From assembly GCF_024539815.1 (NCBI RefSeq), contig NZ_JAHHIU010000124.1, positions 1 through 42,796 of the forward strand: a DNA stretch of 42,796 nt, given 5' to 3'. The stretch is from Streptomyces hayashii. Lineage in GTDB: Bacteria; Actinomycetota; Actinomycetes; Streptomycetales; Streptomycetaceae. Positions 29,864 through 38,745 of the stretch are shown piece by piece (the first letter of the stretch is position 1; every line of letters starts with the position of its first letter). The translations under genes were made by a program, and so were the position numbers. The notes under the pieces are model-generated. The model saw only the letters and a program-made list of their open reading frames with translations, made no database searches and was not told the origin of the DNA.

Positions 29864-32782
29864 TCAGTCAGAGATCGGTGCCTCGCCATACGGGACGAGA
29901 CTGACGGGGCCGATGAGGCCGTACTCCTGACGGGACATCCCGGCCTGCCCGGGGAAGCCGTCGGTCACCCGTAGCCGGTTGCGGAGCGGGGTGGCGACAC
30001 GGATGGTGATCGTGTTGGCGCCCTCTCGGAGGCGACCTGCGAGGTCGAGCCTGTGGCTGATCTGGTCCGGCGTAGGCAGGCGGCGGCCGTTGACCGTCAC
30101 CTCGAAGGTGTCCGTGACCCGGCCGAGATCGAGGCAGGCCCCGTCCAACCGGCCCAGGCGGATGGTTGTGGTGTAGGTGCCGATGCCGGAGACGTCTTGC
30201 AGGCCATGGATGTCCGACCAGGGTTTGAGCACGTCCAGGTCGAGCTCGTGCAGGGTGATCGCGCGCTCGCCGTCGGGGCCGCGGCGCCAGTCCTCGACGG
30301 TGAGGTGCCAGGAGTCCAGTCGCTGTTCCTGGCCCAGGGACGGTATGACAACGTGCTCCTTGCGGCCATCGTCAAGGGTGACGGTGTGGCTGCCGGAGGC
30401 GGTCGCCCGCAGCCGCAGACGTCCGCTCTCACTCACGGTGACCGTCCCGCCCGTGGTGGCCGTGGCGTGACGCGCATGGCGGCCGTCGAGGGCGATCACC
30501 GTGGAGCCGCCGGGAGCAAGCTGGACGGGCAAGGTGACGTGGCTGCGACTGGTGCGGTAGAGGCCGAGAGGCGTAATCCTCCCGGACCACGCGTCGAGTT
30601 CGTACGGTCGGCCCGTTCCTTCCACCCGGATATCGGCACTGACGGAGGAGGACTTGGGGTTGTACAGGTAGTACAGCTCTCCCCCCGGGAGAGTACGGCG
30701 CACGGTCAGCAGGTCCGGAGCGGCACTGACGTCAACGCTGGGCCTGACGCCGAGGGCCTTCAGCGCGCCGGCAAGGTCACGCTGTTCGGCTACCCGGCGG
30801 ACCGAAGGCTGGTCGAGCAACTGGTCCAGCAGGCGGGTGAGCCGGGCGGTCTGCTGGTCGGCCAGATGGGCGCCGGGGGTCCGCGTCGGCAGGTTCCCGA
30901 CGATGACCACGGGCAGTCCGGCTCGGGCTTGGGAGAGGAGGAGCCGGGCGGTTGCCACGGAAAGCGTGGGCTGGCGGTCCAGGACCAGCGCTCGGTAGGC
31001 GGGCCCGTCCGGAGCGAGGCGGCCACCACCGACCCGGGTGCCCTCCAGCTGCGCGGGGCCGGTGAAGTCGTAGGTGAACCCGGCCGCACCGTCAGGCACG
31101 CGCACGTCGTGGCCGTAGCTCTGCCGGTAGACAGCGAGGTCTACCGAGGGGCGGCCCTGCCGCAGGACCCACTGCATGCGTGCGGTCCAGTCGGTGATCA
31201 TGTTGGTGTCGGCCCAGGTGGGCTGACGAGGTCCCCACGCTTCGGAGAAGCCGTTGCCGCCCTCCATGGTGAACGGCGAGAATCCGGGCCAGCCTGTCAC
31301 ACCCATACCCGTTCCCGTGGCGAACCCGTGGTAGACGATTTGGTTGACGCCGTGCGCGAAGGCCGTGTTGAAGTGCTTCAGCATGTCCGGCCAGGTCTGA
31401 GCGTAAGCCTCGTTGAGAGTCGCGCAGCCCTCCAGCGAAAAGATCTTCTGGCCCGACAGGTGTACGGAGCCCGAGGAGATCCACCGGGAGGGATCGTCGT
31501 CGTAACCGGTGCTGACGCCGAGCGACTCGGTTTCGTTCACGTCCAGCGCGGCGGCGACGGTGGGCGTGTCGATGGTCGTCCCGTAGGGCTGAGCGCGCAT
31601 CCGCAGGCCGAGGGAGTGCGCCCAGTTCTTCAGCGGCTCGACGTGGTCGCTGATGTAGAGGTCCGTCAAGGTCTGGCAGTAGTCCTCGCGTACGCGCACG
31701 CCGCTGCCGTCGGTGAACTCGAAGTCCGGGGTGGCATCGAGGGTCGCCGACGTGTACTGCCGGTGGATACCGTCGATGAACAGCACCGGCAGATGGGGGC
31801 GCAGCGAGTAGCCGCGCAGCTTCTCGAACCGCTCCGGCAGGTCCCAGGTCCAGTGCAGGGCGGAGTCCAGCTCCAGGGAGTCCTCGAACAGGTCACCGCC
31901 GCTGTCCCGAAGCAGCCGGCGGAGCCGGGGGGTGAGCACATGCTTGTCCCAATAGCCGGTCGCGGCGCGGGCGCCCGCAGAGGCGAAGTGGTCCGGCACG
32001 TAAGCCGGTTGGGCGGAGACGGTCTGCCCGGTCACGGCCGCCTGCCCGGTACCGCGCTGCCAGAACGCAAGGACCAGCCACTGCCCGCCTGCCGGAGCGG
32101 TCCAGGAAAGGACCCCGTCGCGCACGGAATCGGTCAGGTCCACCCGCGAACTGCGCTCCAGCAGAACGGGCTTCGCCTCGGCGGAACCCGTGCGGCGGAA
32201 CGCCTGTACCGCCGCAAGCGTCTGCCTGGTCACGCCCGCGTGCGGTTCGGGAGCCGTCGGCACCGGACCGGAGTACGTACTGCCGCCCGTGACGGCCGAC
32301 CTGCCGTACGTCAGTTCCTGTGCGGCCTGCCGACTGTCCGGGCCCAGTCCGGGCACCACCAGAGGCCAGGCCGGACCGACGGTCAGATCGATGCGCAGCC
32401 CATGGCGCCGACCCGCTGCTACAGCCTGCTGGAGCCGCTCGGTCAGAGTCGCGCCGCCCCATCCGAACCGGTCCGGATCGGCAGTGAAGATGCACTGGAT
32501 CTCGGCGGCGGCGAAGCCGCGGCCGGCGATCTGACGGATCTCGGTCTCGACGGCCTCCGCGGAGATCTCACCGCACGGCCACCAGTACCGGATCTTGGGC
32601 CGGTCGGCTTCGCTGATCGAGGCGAAACCCCGGATGGCCTCCGGGACTGGGGGGCGGTCCGTGGTCACGGCCGAACCGGCCGTGCCTGCGGTAGCAGTTC
32701 CGGCGGCGGAGAGGAGCGCAGGCGTGGCGACCGACAGCGCCGCGACATCCCGGCACAGGCGTCTGCGGGAGATGGGGGTCAT
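29864..32782 (-). CDS. Tat-exported GH106-like glycoside hydrolase
   Basis: A 972-residue secreted enzyme. A twin-arginine signal (ISRRRLCRDVAAL, then an alanine-rich core to TATAG) indicates Tat export. The N-terminal barrel region reads RPKIRYWWPCGEISAEAVET, RGFAAAEIQCIFTADPDRFG and GRRHGLRIDLTVGPAWPLVV; the middle holds LFEDSLELDSALHWTWDLPE, NETESLGVSTGYDDD and GVNQIVYHGFATG; the C-terminus is a jelly-roll (TTTIRLGRLDGACLDLGRVT, FEVTVNGRRLP). This is the layout of GH106/alpha-L-rhamnosidase-like proteins. Substrate is inferred only. It is a single-gene unit with a LacI-type operator 13 bases upstream of the start. Confidence 0.8.
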   Translation of the reverse strand: MTPISRRRLCRDVAALSVATPALLSAAGTATAGTAGSAVTTDRPPVPEAIRGFASISEADRPKIRYWWPCGEISAEAVETEIRQIAGRGFAAAEIQCIFTADPDRFGWGGATLTERLQQAVAAGRRHGLRIDLTVGPAWPLVVPGLGPDSRQAAQELTYGRSAVTGGSTYSGPVPTAPEPHAGVTRQTLAAVQAFRRTGSAEAKPVLLERSSRVDLTDSVRDGVLSWTAPAGGQWLVLAFWQRGTGQAAVTGQTVSAQPAYVPDHFASAGARAATGYWDKHVLTPRLRRLLRDSGGDLFEDSLELDSALHWTWDLPERFEKLRGYSLRPHLPVLFIDGIHRQYTSATLDATPDFEFTDGSGVRVREDYCQTLTDLYISDHVEPLKNWAHSLGLRMRAQPYGTTIDTPTVAAALDVNETESLGVSTGYDDDPSRWISSGSVHLSGQKIFSLEGCATLNEAYAQTWPDMLKHFNTAFAHGVNQIVYHGFATGTGMGVTGWPGFSPFTMEGGNGFSEAWGPRQPTWADTNMITDWTARMQWVLRQGRPSVDLAVYRQSYGHDVRVPDGAAGFTYDFTGPAQLEGTRVGGGRLAPDGPAYRALVLDRQPTLSVATARLLLSQARAGLPVVIVGNLPTRTPGAHLADQQTARLTRLLDQLLDQPSVRRVAEQRDLAGALKALGVRPSVDVSAAPDLLTVRRTLPGGELYYLYNPKSSSVSADIRVEGTGRPYELDAWSGRITPLGLYRTSRSHVTLPVQLAPGGSTVIALDGRHARHATATTGGTVTVSESGRLRLRATASGSHTVTLDDGRKEHVVIPSLGQEQRLDSWHLTVEDWRRGPDGERAITLHELDLDVLKPWSDIHGLQDVSGIGTYTTTIRLGRLDGACLDLGRVTDTFEVTVNGRRLPTPDQISHRLDLAGRLREGANTITIRVATPLRNRLRVTDGFPGQAGMSRQEYGLIGPVSLVPYGEAPISD

Positions 32783-32794
32783 ATCTACTCCAGG

Positions 32795-32806
32795 TGAAAC
32801 GTTTCA
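32795..32806. promoter_or_regulatory. LacI-family operator
   Basis: TGAAACGTTTCA, a perfect 12-base palindrome with the central CG and AAACGTTT core typical of LacI/GalR sites. It lies 13 bases upstream of the glycosidase start, so bound repressor would block its expression. Confidence 0.78.
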
Positions 32807-33086
32807 GTGTGCGGGGGGTGGAGTGAACCTAAGGGGCACCCGGGTGGTCGTCAATATAAAACCCGAATAATATTTAGCTTTGAGTGGGCGTGGCCGCCTC
32901 CCCGTTCGGCATCGCAGGTCTCGGTTCACCCGCGTGTCGAGCGACTGGTGCCCCTGGCCGAAGCCGCGAGGGGATGCTTTTCTCTGTTCGGTCGAGGTCT
33001 GTGGGCTGGGTCAGGCTGGTTGTCCGTGCCCAGGTGTGAAGGACCGCCGACGCGGGGGCGCGTGAGGCAGATGAGGCCGGCATTGT
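32807..33086. other. Divergent promoter region and lost lacI start
   Basis: A short AT-rich patch (about 32850-32885, ATATAAAA and AATAATATTTAG) stands out in this GC-rich DNA and may be promoter sequence of the glycosidase. The remainder has no coding signature. The missing 5' part of the lacI-type gene would be expected here. Confidence 0.4.
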
Positions 33087-33314
33087 GGCGCTTCGGTTCC
33101 TGGTGACATCCCGGTGGCGGGATACGACAACACGACGCTCGCCGCGCTCGCCGCGACCTCCCTGACGAGCGTCCACCAGACCGGACGCGAGATCGGCACG
33201 CATGCCGCCCGTCTTCTCCTGGAGCGGATCGCGGACCGCCGCAAGCCGTCGGTGCAGGTCAGGCTCTCCCCGACGCTGGTGCCACGCCGCACCACGGCGG
33301 CTCCACCCGAGTAG
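33087..33314 (+). pseudogene. C-terminal fragment of a LacI-family regulator
   Basis: Reading SVPGDIPVAGYDNTTLAALA, ATSLTSVHQTGREIGTHAAR, LLLERIADRRKPSVQVRLSP and TLVPRRTT ends in a normal stop. This is the last quarter of a LacI/GalR sensor domain (the xPGDIxVxGYDN and L-T-S-V-x-Q motifs are diagnostic). The DNA-binding domain is gone, so it cannot repress. It is transcribed away from the glycosidase whose LacI-type operator remains intact, which fits a former regulator-target pair. Confidence 0.8.
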
Positions 33315-33338
33315 GCCGACAGCGCGGGTCGCACCGGT

Positions 33339-33358
33339 GTTCAACCGTTCGGTTGAAC
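33339..33358. promoter_or_regulatory. Perfect palindrome upstream of the binding-protein gene
   Basis: GTTCAACC-GTTC-GGTTGAAC, eight-base arms with a four-base centre, about 130 bases before the binding-protein start. It may be an operator for that gene or the terminator of the lacI fragment 25 bases upstream; without a T-tract I cannot decide. Confidence 0.5.
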
Positions 33359-33490
33359 CCGGGTTCCATCCACGGCACGTCGGATCGCTCCGTCAGGACG
33401 ACGCGAGCATCCGCGCACTCGCACCAGAATGGCTCTCGCCCATGGCGCCGGGCCCGGTACGTCACCCCCCATCAGAGAGGGAACCTCAGC

Positions 33491-34639
33491 GTGTCCAGCT
33501 TCCTCAGCAGACGACGTGTCCTCACCACCGGAGCCGCAGCCGGCGCCGCACTCGGTCTCGGTACCGTCGGTGCCGCCGCGTCCCCCACCTCGGCCTCCCA
33601 GGCTGCTTCACGGGGCTCCACCGGGCCCGCCGAAGAGACCCGGACACTCGACGAGCTCTACCAGGCCGCGCTCCGGGAGGGCGGCACGCTGGTCGTCTAC
33701 GGGGGTGGCGACACACCGACCCAGCAGGACAGCACCAAGGCGGCCTTCAAGGACCGCTTCCCGGACATCGACCTGACGCTGATCGTCGACTACAGCAAGT
33801 TCCACGACGTCCGCGTCGACAACCAGTTCGCCACCGGGACTCTCGTCCCCGACGTCGTACAGCTGCAGACCCTCCAGGACTTCACTCGCTGGAAGGCGCA
33901 GGACCGCCTGCTGCGCTACAAGCCGGCCGGGTTCTCCAAGGTCTACCACGCCTTCAAGGACCCTCAGGGTGCCTGGGTCGCCACTGGAGCGATCGCCTTC
34001 AGCTTCCTGTACGACGTCGCCGCGGCCGGCACTGGGGCACCGCGGACGCCGATCGACCTGATCGACCCCAAGTGGAAGGGCAGGATCGCGTCGTCGTACC
34101 CGCACGACGACGACGCGGTGCTGTACCTCTACGCGCTGTATGCCAAGACCTACGGCTGGGACTGGGTGGCCGCCCTCGCCGCCCAGGACGTCCGCTTCGC
34201 GCGCGGCAGCAACTCCCCTGCCGACGCGGTGTTCGCCGGGCAGAAGGCCATCGGCATCGGCACCGCGGGCTCGCTGACGGACTCGGCCCCGGCGAAGTTC
34301 GTCGCCGCGGACGGGCACCCCTTCATGGGCTGGGGCCAGCGGGCCGCGATCCTCAAGCGGGCCAAGAACCCGACTGCCGCCAAGCTCTTCCTCAACTGGC
34401 AGATCTCCACGGAAAGCCAGCGGAACTCCTTCAACGGCTGGTCCGTTCGCACCGACATCGCTCCACCGGCCGGCCTCAAGCAGCTGTGGGAGTACCCCAA
34501 CGCCCACATCGACGGTTTCCCCGCGTTCATGGCGGACCGAGCCGAGGTCGAGCGATGGAAGCAGACCTTCGCCCTGTACTTCGGAGAGGTCAAGGGTGAC
34601 CCGACACCCGGCTGGCTCGGACTGCACCCCGGGGCCTGA
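33491..34639 (+). CDS. ABC-transporter solute-binding protein (iron/thiamine/phosphonate type)
   Basis: A 382-residue exported binding protein. The start SSFLSRRRVLTTGAAAGAAL is a twin-arginine signal (RRRVLTTG) ending near SPTSASQAAS. The mature domain has the fold of PF13343/13531-type binders: LDELYQAALREGGTLVVYGG, KAAFKDRFPDIDLTLIVDYS, VPDVVQLQTLQDFTRWKAQD, DLIDPKWKGRIASSYPHDDD and AKLFLNWQISTESQRNSFNG. Relatives bind Fe(III), thiamine, spermidine or phosphonates; the ligand here is unknown. No permease or ATPase gene is nearby, so it must use a partner transporter elsewhere or be an orphan. GTG at 33491 follows GAGAGGGAAC. A hairpin ends the unit. Confidence 0.83.
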   Translation: MSSFLSRRRVLTTGAAAGAALGLGTVGAAASPTSASQAASRGSTGPAEETRTLDELYQAALREGGTLVVYGGGDTPTQQDSTKAAFKDRFPDIDLTLIVDYSKFHDVRVDNQFATGTLVPDVVQLQTLQDFTRWKAQDRLLRYKPAGFSKVYHAFKDPQGAWVATGAIAFSFLYDVAAAGTGAPRTPIDLIDPKWKGRIASSYPHDDDAVLYLYALYAKTYGWDWVAALAAQDVRFARGSNSPADAVFAGQKAIGIGTAGSLTDSAPAKFVAADGHPFMGWGQRAAILKRAKNPTAAKLFLNWQISTESQRNSFNGWSVRTDIAPPAGLKQLWEYPNAHIDGFPAFMADRAEVERWKQTFALYFGEVKGDPTPGWLGLHPGA

Positions 34640-34648
34640 CCGATCGCA

Positions 34649-34691
34649 GGGGCAGCCGGTGCCCGTCGCCGCGGAATCGACCGGCTGCCCC
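34649..34691 (+). terminator. Hairpin after the binding-protein gene
   Basis: GGGGCAGCCGGT pairs perfectly with ACCGGCTGCCCC across a 19-base loop, beginning 10 bases after the stop codon. Confidence 0.8.
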
Positions 34692-34765
34692 GCTCTTCAC
34701 AGCGGTCATACAGATGGCGGATAGACTCACGTACCCCGACGGATCATCTCTCCAGGGGGTTTACG

Positions 34766-36025
34766 GTGTCCGACTCGGGCTACGCCCATCCGCCATTGCC
34801 GACCCGCGTCCGTTGGTTCGCTCCAAGCCACGCGGCGCACCTCGTGTTCTTCGTCGTCGTCGGAGCGGCACTGTCCCGGTTGACCTGGCTGAACACCCCC
34901 CTGTGCTGGGACATCGTGACCGTCAGCGCGCTGCTCGCTACCTCGTACGCCGCCGGCCTGGCACTGTGGAGCCGGCTGGGCCCGCTGGCCCGTCACGGCT
35001 GGGTGGCGGCTCTGCTCCTGTTGTGGGCGTTCCTCGTGTTTCTCACTCCGCCGCCCCTGACCGGTGCCTACGTCTGGTGCTCGGTGCCGCTGGCGTGTGC
35101 CGCGCTCCGCGCGCTCGGACGCTCCGCGGCCGGAGCCGCGATGGGTGCCATCACCCTCGTTCTGGTCGGTCAACTCACCCGGAACGGGGGCGGGTTCGAT
35201 GCCGAAATGGTACTGATTCCCGTAGCCGCCGTCTGGGGGACGGCGGCCCTGTACCACGCGCAGCAGCGGGATGCCGCGGAACGCCGGAGCCTGGTGGAGC
35301 AGTTGCGCGGCACGCGTGACGTACTGGCGCGCGAACAGCGGCGGGCCGGTGTACTGGGAGAACGCGAGCGCATCGCGCGGGACCTGCACGACACGCTCGT
35401 ACAGGAACTGTCCGGCAGCCTGATGCTGCTGCAGGCCGCCGAGCGGGACTGGAAAGACCGGCCGGATGCGGCACATACCCGGGTGCGCGCGGTCGCCGAC
35501 GGTCTGGACGTCAGTCTCGCGGAGGCCCGGCGGATGATCAGGGACCTCACTCCGTCCATGGTCGCCGAGGCCGGACTCGAAGGGTCCCTGCGGATGCTGT
35601 CCCTCAGATCGCAACAGGACGGTACGGCGACGGGTGTGCGGTTCCGGTCGCTGGGAACCCACCGCCCCGACTTGGACGAGCAGGCCGCGACCACCCTGTT
35701 CCGCGTCGCTCAGGGCATGCTGGCCAATGTACGTGAGCACGCTCGGGCGGCGAACCTGTTCGTGACGCTGCGCCAGGGTGAGGACCGTGTCGAGTTGGAT
35801 GTGTGCGACGACGGCGTCGGCTTCGAGCCCGCCCGCGTCGGCGGTGCGTCCGCGTCGGGTCGCGGGTTCGGTCTTCCGGCGGCCCAGGCGCGGCTGCGGG
35901 AGTGCGGGGGTGATCTCACCGTGGACAGCGCTCCGGGGCGGGGTACACGCATCCGGGCCACCGTCCCCGCCGGCCTGCGGTCCGGCTCGGCTCCCCCGGC
36001 GAGCCCGACGGCTGCGCTCCGATGA
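34766..36025 (+). CDS. NarL-type sensor histidine kinase
   Basis: A 419-residue membrane kinase. Residues 20-165 contain five to six membrane segments with very short loops (AAHLVFFVVVGAALSRL, VALLLLWAFLVFLTPPP-like, AGAAMGAITLVLVGQL), so the signal is probably sensed in or at the membrane. A coiled region leads to the dimerisation/phosphoacceptor HisKA_3 motif ERERIARDLHDTLVQ (His208) and the HATPase domain (VRFRSLGTH; VCDDGVGFEP; GRGFGLPAAQARLRECGG). GTG at 34766 has AGGGGG six bases upstream. The stop overlaps the next gene's start as ATGA. The stimulus is not evident from the sequence. Confidence 0.9.
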   Translation: MSDSGYAHPPLPTRVRWFAPSHAAHLVFFVVVGAALSRLTWLNTPLCWDIVTVSALLATSYAAGLALWSRLGPLARHGWVAALLLLWAFLVFLTPPPLTGAYVWCSVPLACAALRALGRSAAGAAMGAITLVLVGQLTRNGGGFDAEMVLIPVAAVWGTAALYHAQQRDAAERRSLVEQLRGTRDVLAREQRRAGVLGERERIARDLHDTLVQELSGSLMLLQAAERDWKDRPDAAHTRVRAVADGLDVSLAEARRMIRDLTPSMVAEAGLEGSLRMLSLRSQQDGTATGVRFRSLGTHRPDLDEQAATTLFRVAQGMLANVREHARAANLFVTLRQGEDRVELDVCDDGVGFEPARVGGASASGRGFGLPAAQARLRECGGDLTVDSAPGRGTRIRATVPAGLRSGSAPPASPTAALR

Positions 36026-36672
36026 CGAGTTCTCCGCTTCGCCTGCTGATCGCCGACGACCACGCTGTCGTACGAGCCGGGCTGCGCGCGCTTCTTGAGG
36101 GCGAGACGGACCTCAAGGTGATCGCGGAGGCGGGCAACGGTGAGGAAGCCGTCCGCCTGGCCGTGGCTCTGACACCCGACGTCGTCCTCATGGACCTGCG
36201 GTTCGCGGGGCGCGACGACGGCGCTGTCGACGGCGTCGCAGCGATCCGGATGCTGGCAACCGAGGCGCCGCGCGTGCCCGTGGTGATGCTGACCAGCTAT
36301 TCCGGGCGCGCCGACGTCGTGCGCGCGCTTGAGGCCGGCGTACGCGGTTACGTGCTCAAGGCCGGGCCGCCCGAGGACCTCTTCCGGGCCGTGCGCAGCG
36401 CCGCGATGGGCGGTATGGGCATCGCCCCCGAGGTGATCGTCGATCTGGTCGGCCAAGTGGTCAGTCCAGCACCGGAGTTGACAGTGCGTGAGCGGGAGGT
36501 CGTCCGGCTGGTGGCCGACGGCCACAGCAACCGAGCCATCGCCGAGTCCTTGTACCTCAGTGAGGCGACAATCAAGACGCACCTGGTGCGCATCTACCGC
36601 AAGCTCGGCGTGGACAACAGAGCGGCAGCGGTCTCCGAGGCGGCCCGCCGCGGCCTACTGGAGTTCACATAG
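36022..36672 (+). CDS. NarL/LuxR-family response regulator
   Basis: A 216-residue partner of the kinase. The receiver has Asp12/Asp13, the phosphoacceptor Asp58 (VVLMDLRF) and Lys near 113 (VRGYVLKAG). The C-terminal helix-turn-helix reads LTVREREVVRLVADGHSNRA, IAESLYLSEATIKTHLVRIY and RKLGVDNRAAAVSEA. Its start overlaps the kinase stop by four bases, giving fixed 1:1 expression. No operator-like repeat was found upstream of the pair or of the binding-protein gene, so targets are unknown; proximity makes the binding protein one candidate. Confidence 0.92.
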   Translation: MTSSPLRLLIADDHAVVRAGLRALLEGETDLKVIAEAGNGEEAVRLAVALTPDVVLMDLRFAGRDDGAVDGVAAIRMLATEAPRVPVVMLTSYSGRADVVRALEAGVRGYVLKAGPPEDLFRAVRSAAMGGMGIAPEVIVDLVGQVVSPAPELTVREREVVRLVADGHSNRAIAESLYLSEATIKTHLVRIYRKLGVDNRAAAVSEAARRGLLEFT

Positions 36673-36703
36673 GGGCACCGGGAGGAATCTCGGGCCCCGG
36701 CTC

Positions 36704-37485
36704 TTACTGGCCCTGACAAAGCCTCTGGACGTGCCGGTGGGTGATCAGGCAGACGGCGAGTCCGAGGAAGGCTTTGTCCATCTCGAACGGCTCGTCCGGC
36801 AGTGGGTTCAGATGCGGCCACTCGGCCGCGAAGTATTCGCCGATCGTCCGGTCCCGGGACCGGATCCGCCGGGCATCATCGGCCTCGCCCCACCTCTCGA
36901 TCATCTCGTTGAGCTCGGCGAGGGTATCGAAGAACGCCTCCTGCCGGCCGACGCGAAGATCCGGCGCACCGCCTTGCCCGAGTAGGACAGCCGGGACGCG
37001 AACAGGTAGCAGGTCACCAGCTCGCCGGCAAACCGCACGGTAACGTCGCCGAAGTCGACCTCCGCCTCGGCTCCGGGCTTGTGGGTCTGCGGGACGAACG
37101 CCTCCACCGCACCCCGACCGGCTTCGATCCTGATCTCCCCACGGCGCGTGGCCACGTAGCCGCGGACCATCCGGTACGAGAGCTCGTCCGCGCCGTGCTC
37201 ATCCAGCAGCCGCTCGAAGATGCGCTTCACCGTGTGCCACTGCTTGCGCGGCGCGTCCAGGTCCCCCCGCAGCACCTCGTCGATCAACGGCTTGAACGGA
37301 TCCAGCCGAGTAGCCCTCGGCGGAAGCGGCTTCCGCGGCTCCGGCCAGTCCGACGACAACGCCTTCTGCATCGTCAGAAACCCGACGTCGTACCTCCGCT
37401 GGAGGGCACGGCTCGACAGGCCCTGACGCGAATCACGGCGGATCGCCGCCTACAGATCGACCTTGGATTTCGGCAGCAACTGGGC
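36704..37485 (-). pseudogene. istA: IS21-family IstA transposase, deleted
   Basis: The N-terminal part reads KSKVDL, stop, AAIRRDSRQGLSSRALQRRY, DVGFLTMQKALSSDWPEPRK, PLPPRATRLDPFKPLIDEVL, LSYRMVRGYVATRRGEIRIE, VPQTHKPGAEAEVDFGDVTV and YLFASRLSYSGKAVRRIFAS. After AGR the frame shifts and jumps to the far C-terminal part: LNEMIERWGEADDARRIRSR, DRTIGEYFAAEWPHLNPLPD and EPFE. Roughly 170 residues of the catalytic core, plus the istB helper gene, are missing. An early in-frame TAG near 37451 also interrupts it. Confidence 0.82.
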
Positions 37486-37636
37486 CCCTCGTCGTGCAGA
37501 GCACAACCAGGGTCCCGAGGCAAGCATCCAGTCGCTCTCAAAACTCGGTTCTGGCACAGATCTTGGGGAGTGGTCGCGCAGTGTCACCTTTGTGTTCGAT
37601 TGTGAAGGGCTGGGTCGCTTGACGCTGCGGCCGTCA

Positions 37637-38083
37637 TCACCGGTGATTTCGAAGCGTTGAGGTCCGGTCGTCGCTCATTGCGGTGTAGATGGTCAGAATC
37701 GAGGCGATGGCGTCAACTTCGGCCGGGCCAACGATCCGCAGCCATGCGAGCTCGCAGAGTCCGTCGAACCGCCGGACGCGGTCAGCGGCGTCCGCAGGCC
37801 ATGGGTTGGGGAGCGCCGGGAGGTGGATCAAGGAAATCTCGTCGATGAAATTGCCGTCCAGCGGTGGGCACTTGTCGACCGAGAGGTGGTAGAGATTGGA
37901 GAGGGAGATTACTACGTCCGGCTTCCACGGGCCTTCCCTGAGAGCAATCTCCAGGGAGTCTTCCTGGGCGAAGACATTGAATGAGATGCGACTGATGGAG
38001 TAGCCGACGCATGATGCGAGCGTGCGTGCGGCGTTGGCGCATCGATTCTTGAAGGCGTCCCGCGCCTCAGTCGTATCTGTCAC
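37637..38083 (-). CDS. Conserved hypothetical protein (148 residues)
   Basis: A soluble protein without signal or membrane segments. It starts VTDTTEARDAFKNRCANAAR and continues SRISFNVFAQEDSLEIALRE, GPWKPDVVISLSNLYHLSVD, NFIDEISLIHLPALPNPWPA and FDGLCELAWLRIVGPAEVDA, with an amphipathic end IASILTIYTAM. The alternation of strand and helix and the well-behaved codon use mark it as a real gene; similar short proteins occur in Streptomyces accessory DNA, and no function is known. GTG at 38083 has only a weak ribosome site. It lies alone between IS21 and ISL3 relics, in a typical setting for transferred or toxin/immunity-type genes, which is speculation. Confidence 0.65.
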   Translation of the reverse strand: MTDTTEARDAFKNRCANAARTLASCVGYSISRISFNVFAQEDSLEIALREGPWKPDVVISLSNLYHLSVDKCPPLDGNFIDEISLIHLPALPNPWPADAADRVRRFDGLCELAWLRIVGPAEVDAIASILTIYTAMSDDRTSTLRNHR

Positions 38084-38161
38084 AGCGAGAGGCTACGAGC
38101 TCCCTTGGCCTGCGTCGAACGGGTTGGTTGGACCAGATCTACTGGTACGGGGCGCTGAGGC

Positions 38162-38745
38162 TCACTGGAGCAGGATCATCTTGCGGAGAAGCTCATATCC
38201 GGCTCGGCCGTCGAGCTGTCTCTTGATCTTCTTGATGCGGTTCACGGCGCCCTCGATGCTGCCGGAGCTCCAGTCCAGAGTGAGCCCCGCTGTCACGGCG
38301 TCGAGGTCCCGGAGCAGGCGGAGTGCGAAGCCGGTAAGACCGGGTAGTTGGCTGGCGTCGACTGCGTCGATCCAGGCAGGGAGCGTGGCACACAGACGGT
38401 TGCCGAGTATCTCGCCGAAGTCGCGGACATGCCCAGCGGCCACCTTCAGTGCGGGGCAGCGAGCCAGGACCCCCTTCAGGCCGGCCCGGTCCTTCTCGGC
38501 CAGGGCCGTGGGGTGACGGGTGAGCCAGCCCGTCGCCTGGCGCACTGTCGGAGGCCGGGGTGGCGCGCCGGCCGGAGCCGTCCTCAGACTGGCGATGTGG
38601 GCGCGGACCATCTGGTAGGTCACGGGCGCGCTATCGGCGAGGAGTTCACGGTGGAGGTCGGTGACACTGGTGCACCCCTCGGCTAATCGATGCCCCAGGT
38701 AGGGCTTGTAGGGGTCCAGCCTGCTGGACCGGGGCCGGTTCCCAC
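38162..38745 (-). pseudogene. ISL3-family transposase C-terminal part
   Basis: The frame carries SRLDPYKPYLGHRLAEGCTS, VTDLHRELL, VTYQMVRAHIASLRTAP, WLTRHPTALAEKDRAGLKGV, IDAVDASQLPGLTGFALRLL, DLDAVTAGLTLDWSSGSIEG and AVNRIKKIKRQLDGRAGYEL, matching the C-terminal half of ISL3-group transposases, including the W-S-x-G-x-x-EG block with the last catalytic Glu. Upstream of about 38745 the frame is unrelated Pro/Arg-rich coding, so the N-terminal half with its zinc finger is missing. Confidence 0.82.

Noticed and set aside
30053..32797. A 914-codon plus frame opposite the GH106-like gene
   Set aside because: Antisense open frame caused by codon bias; no domain could be recognised.
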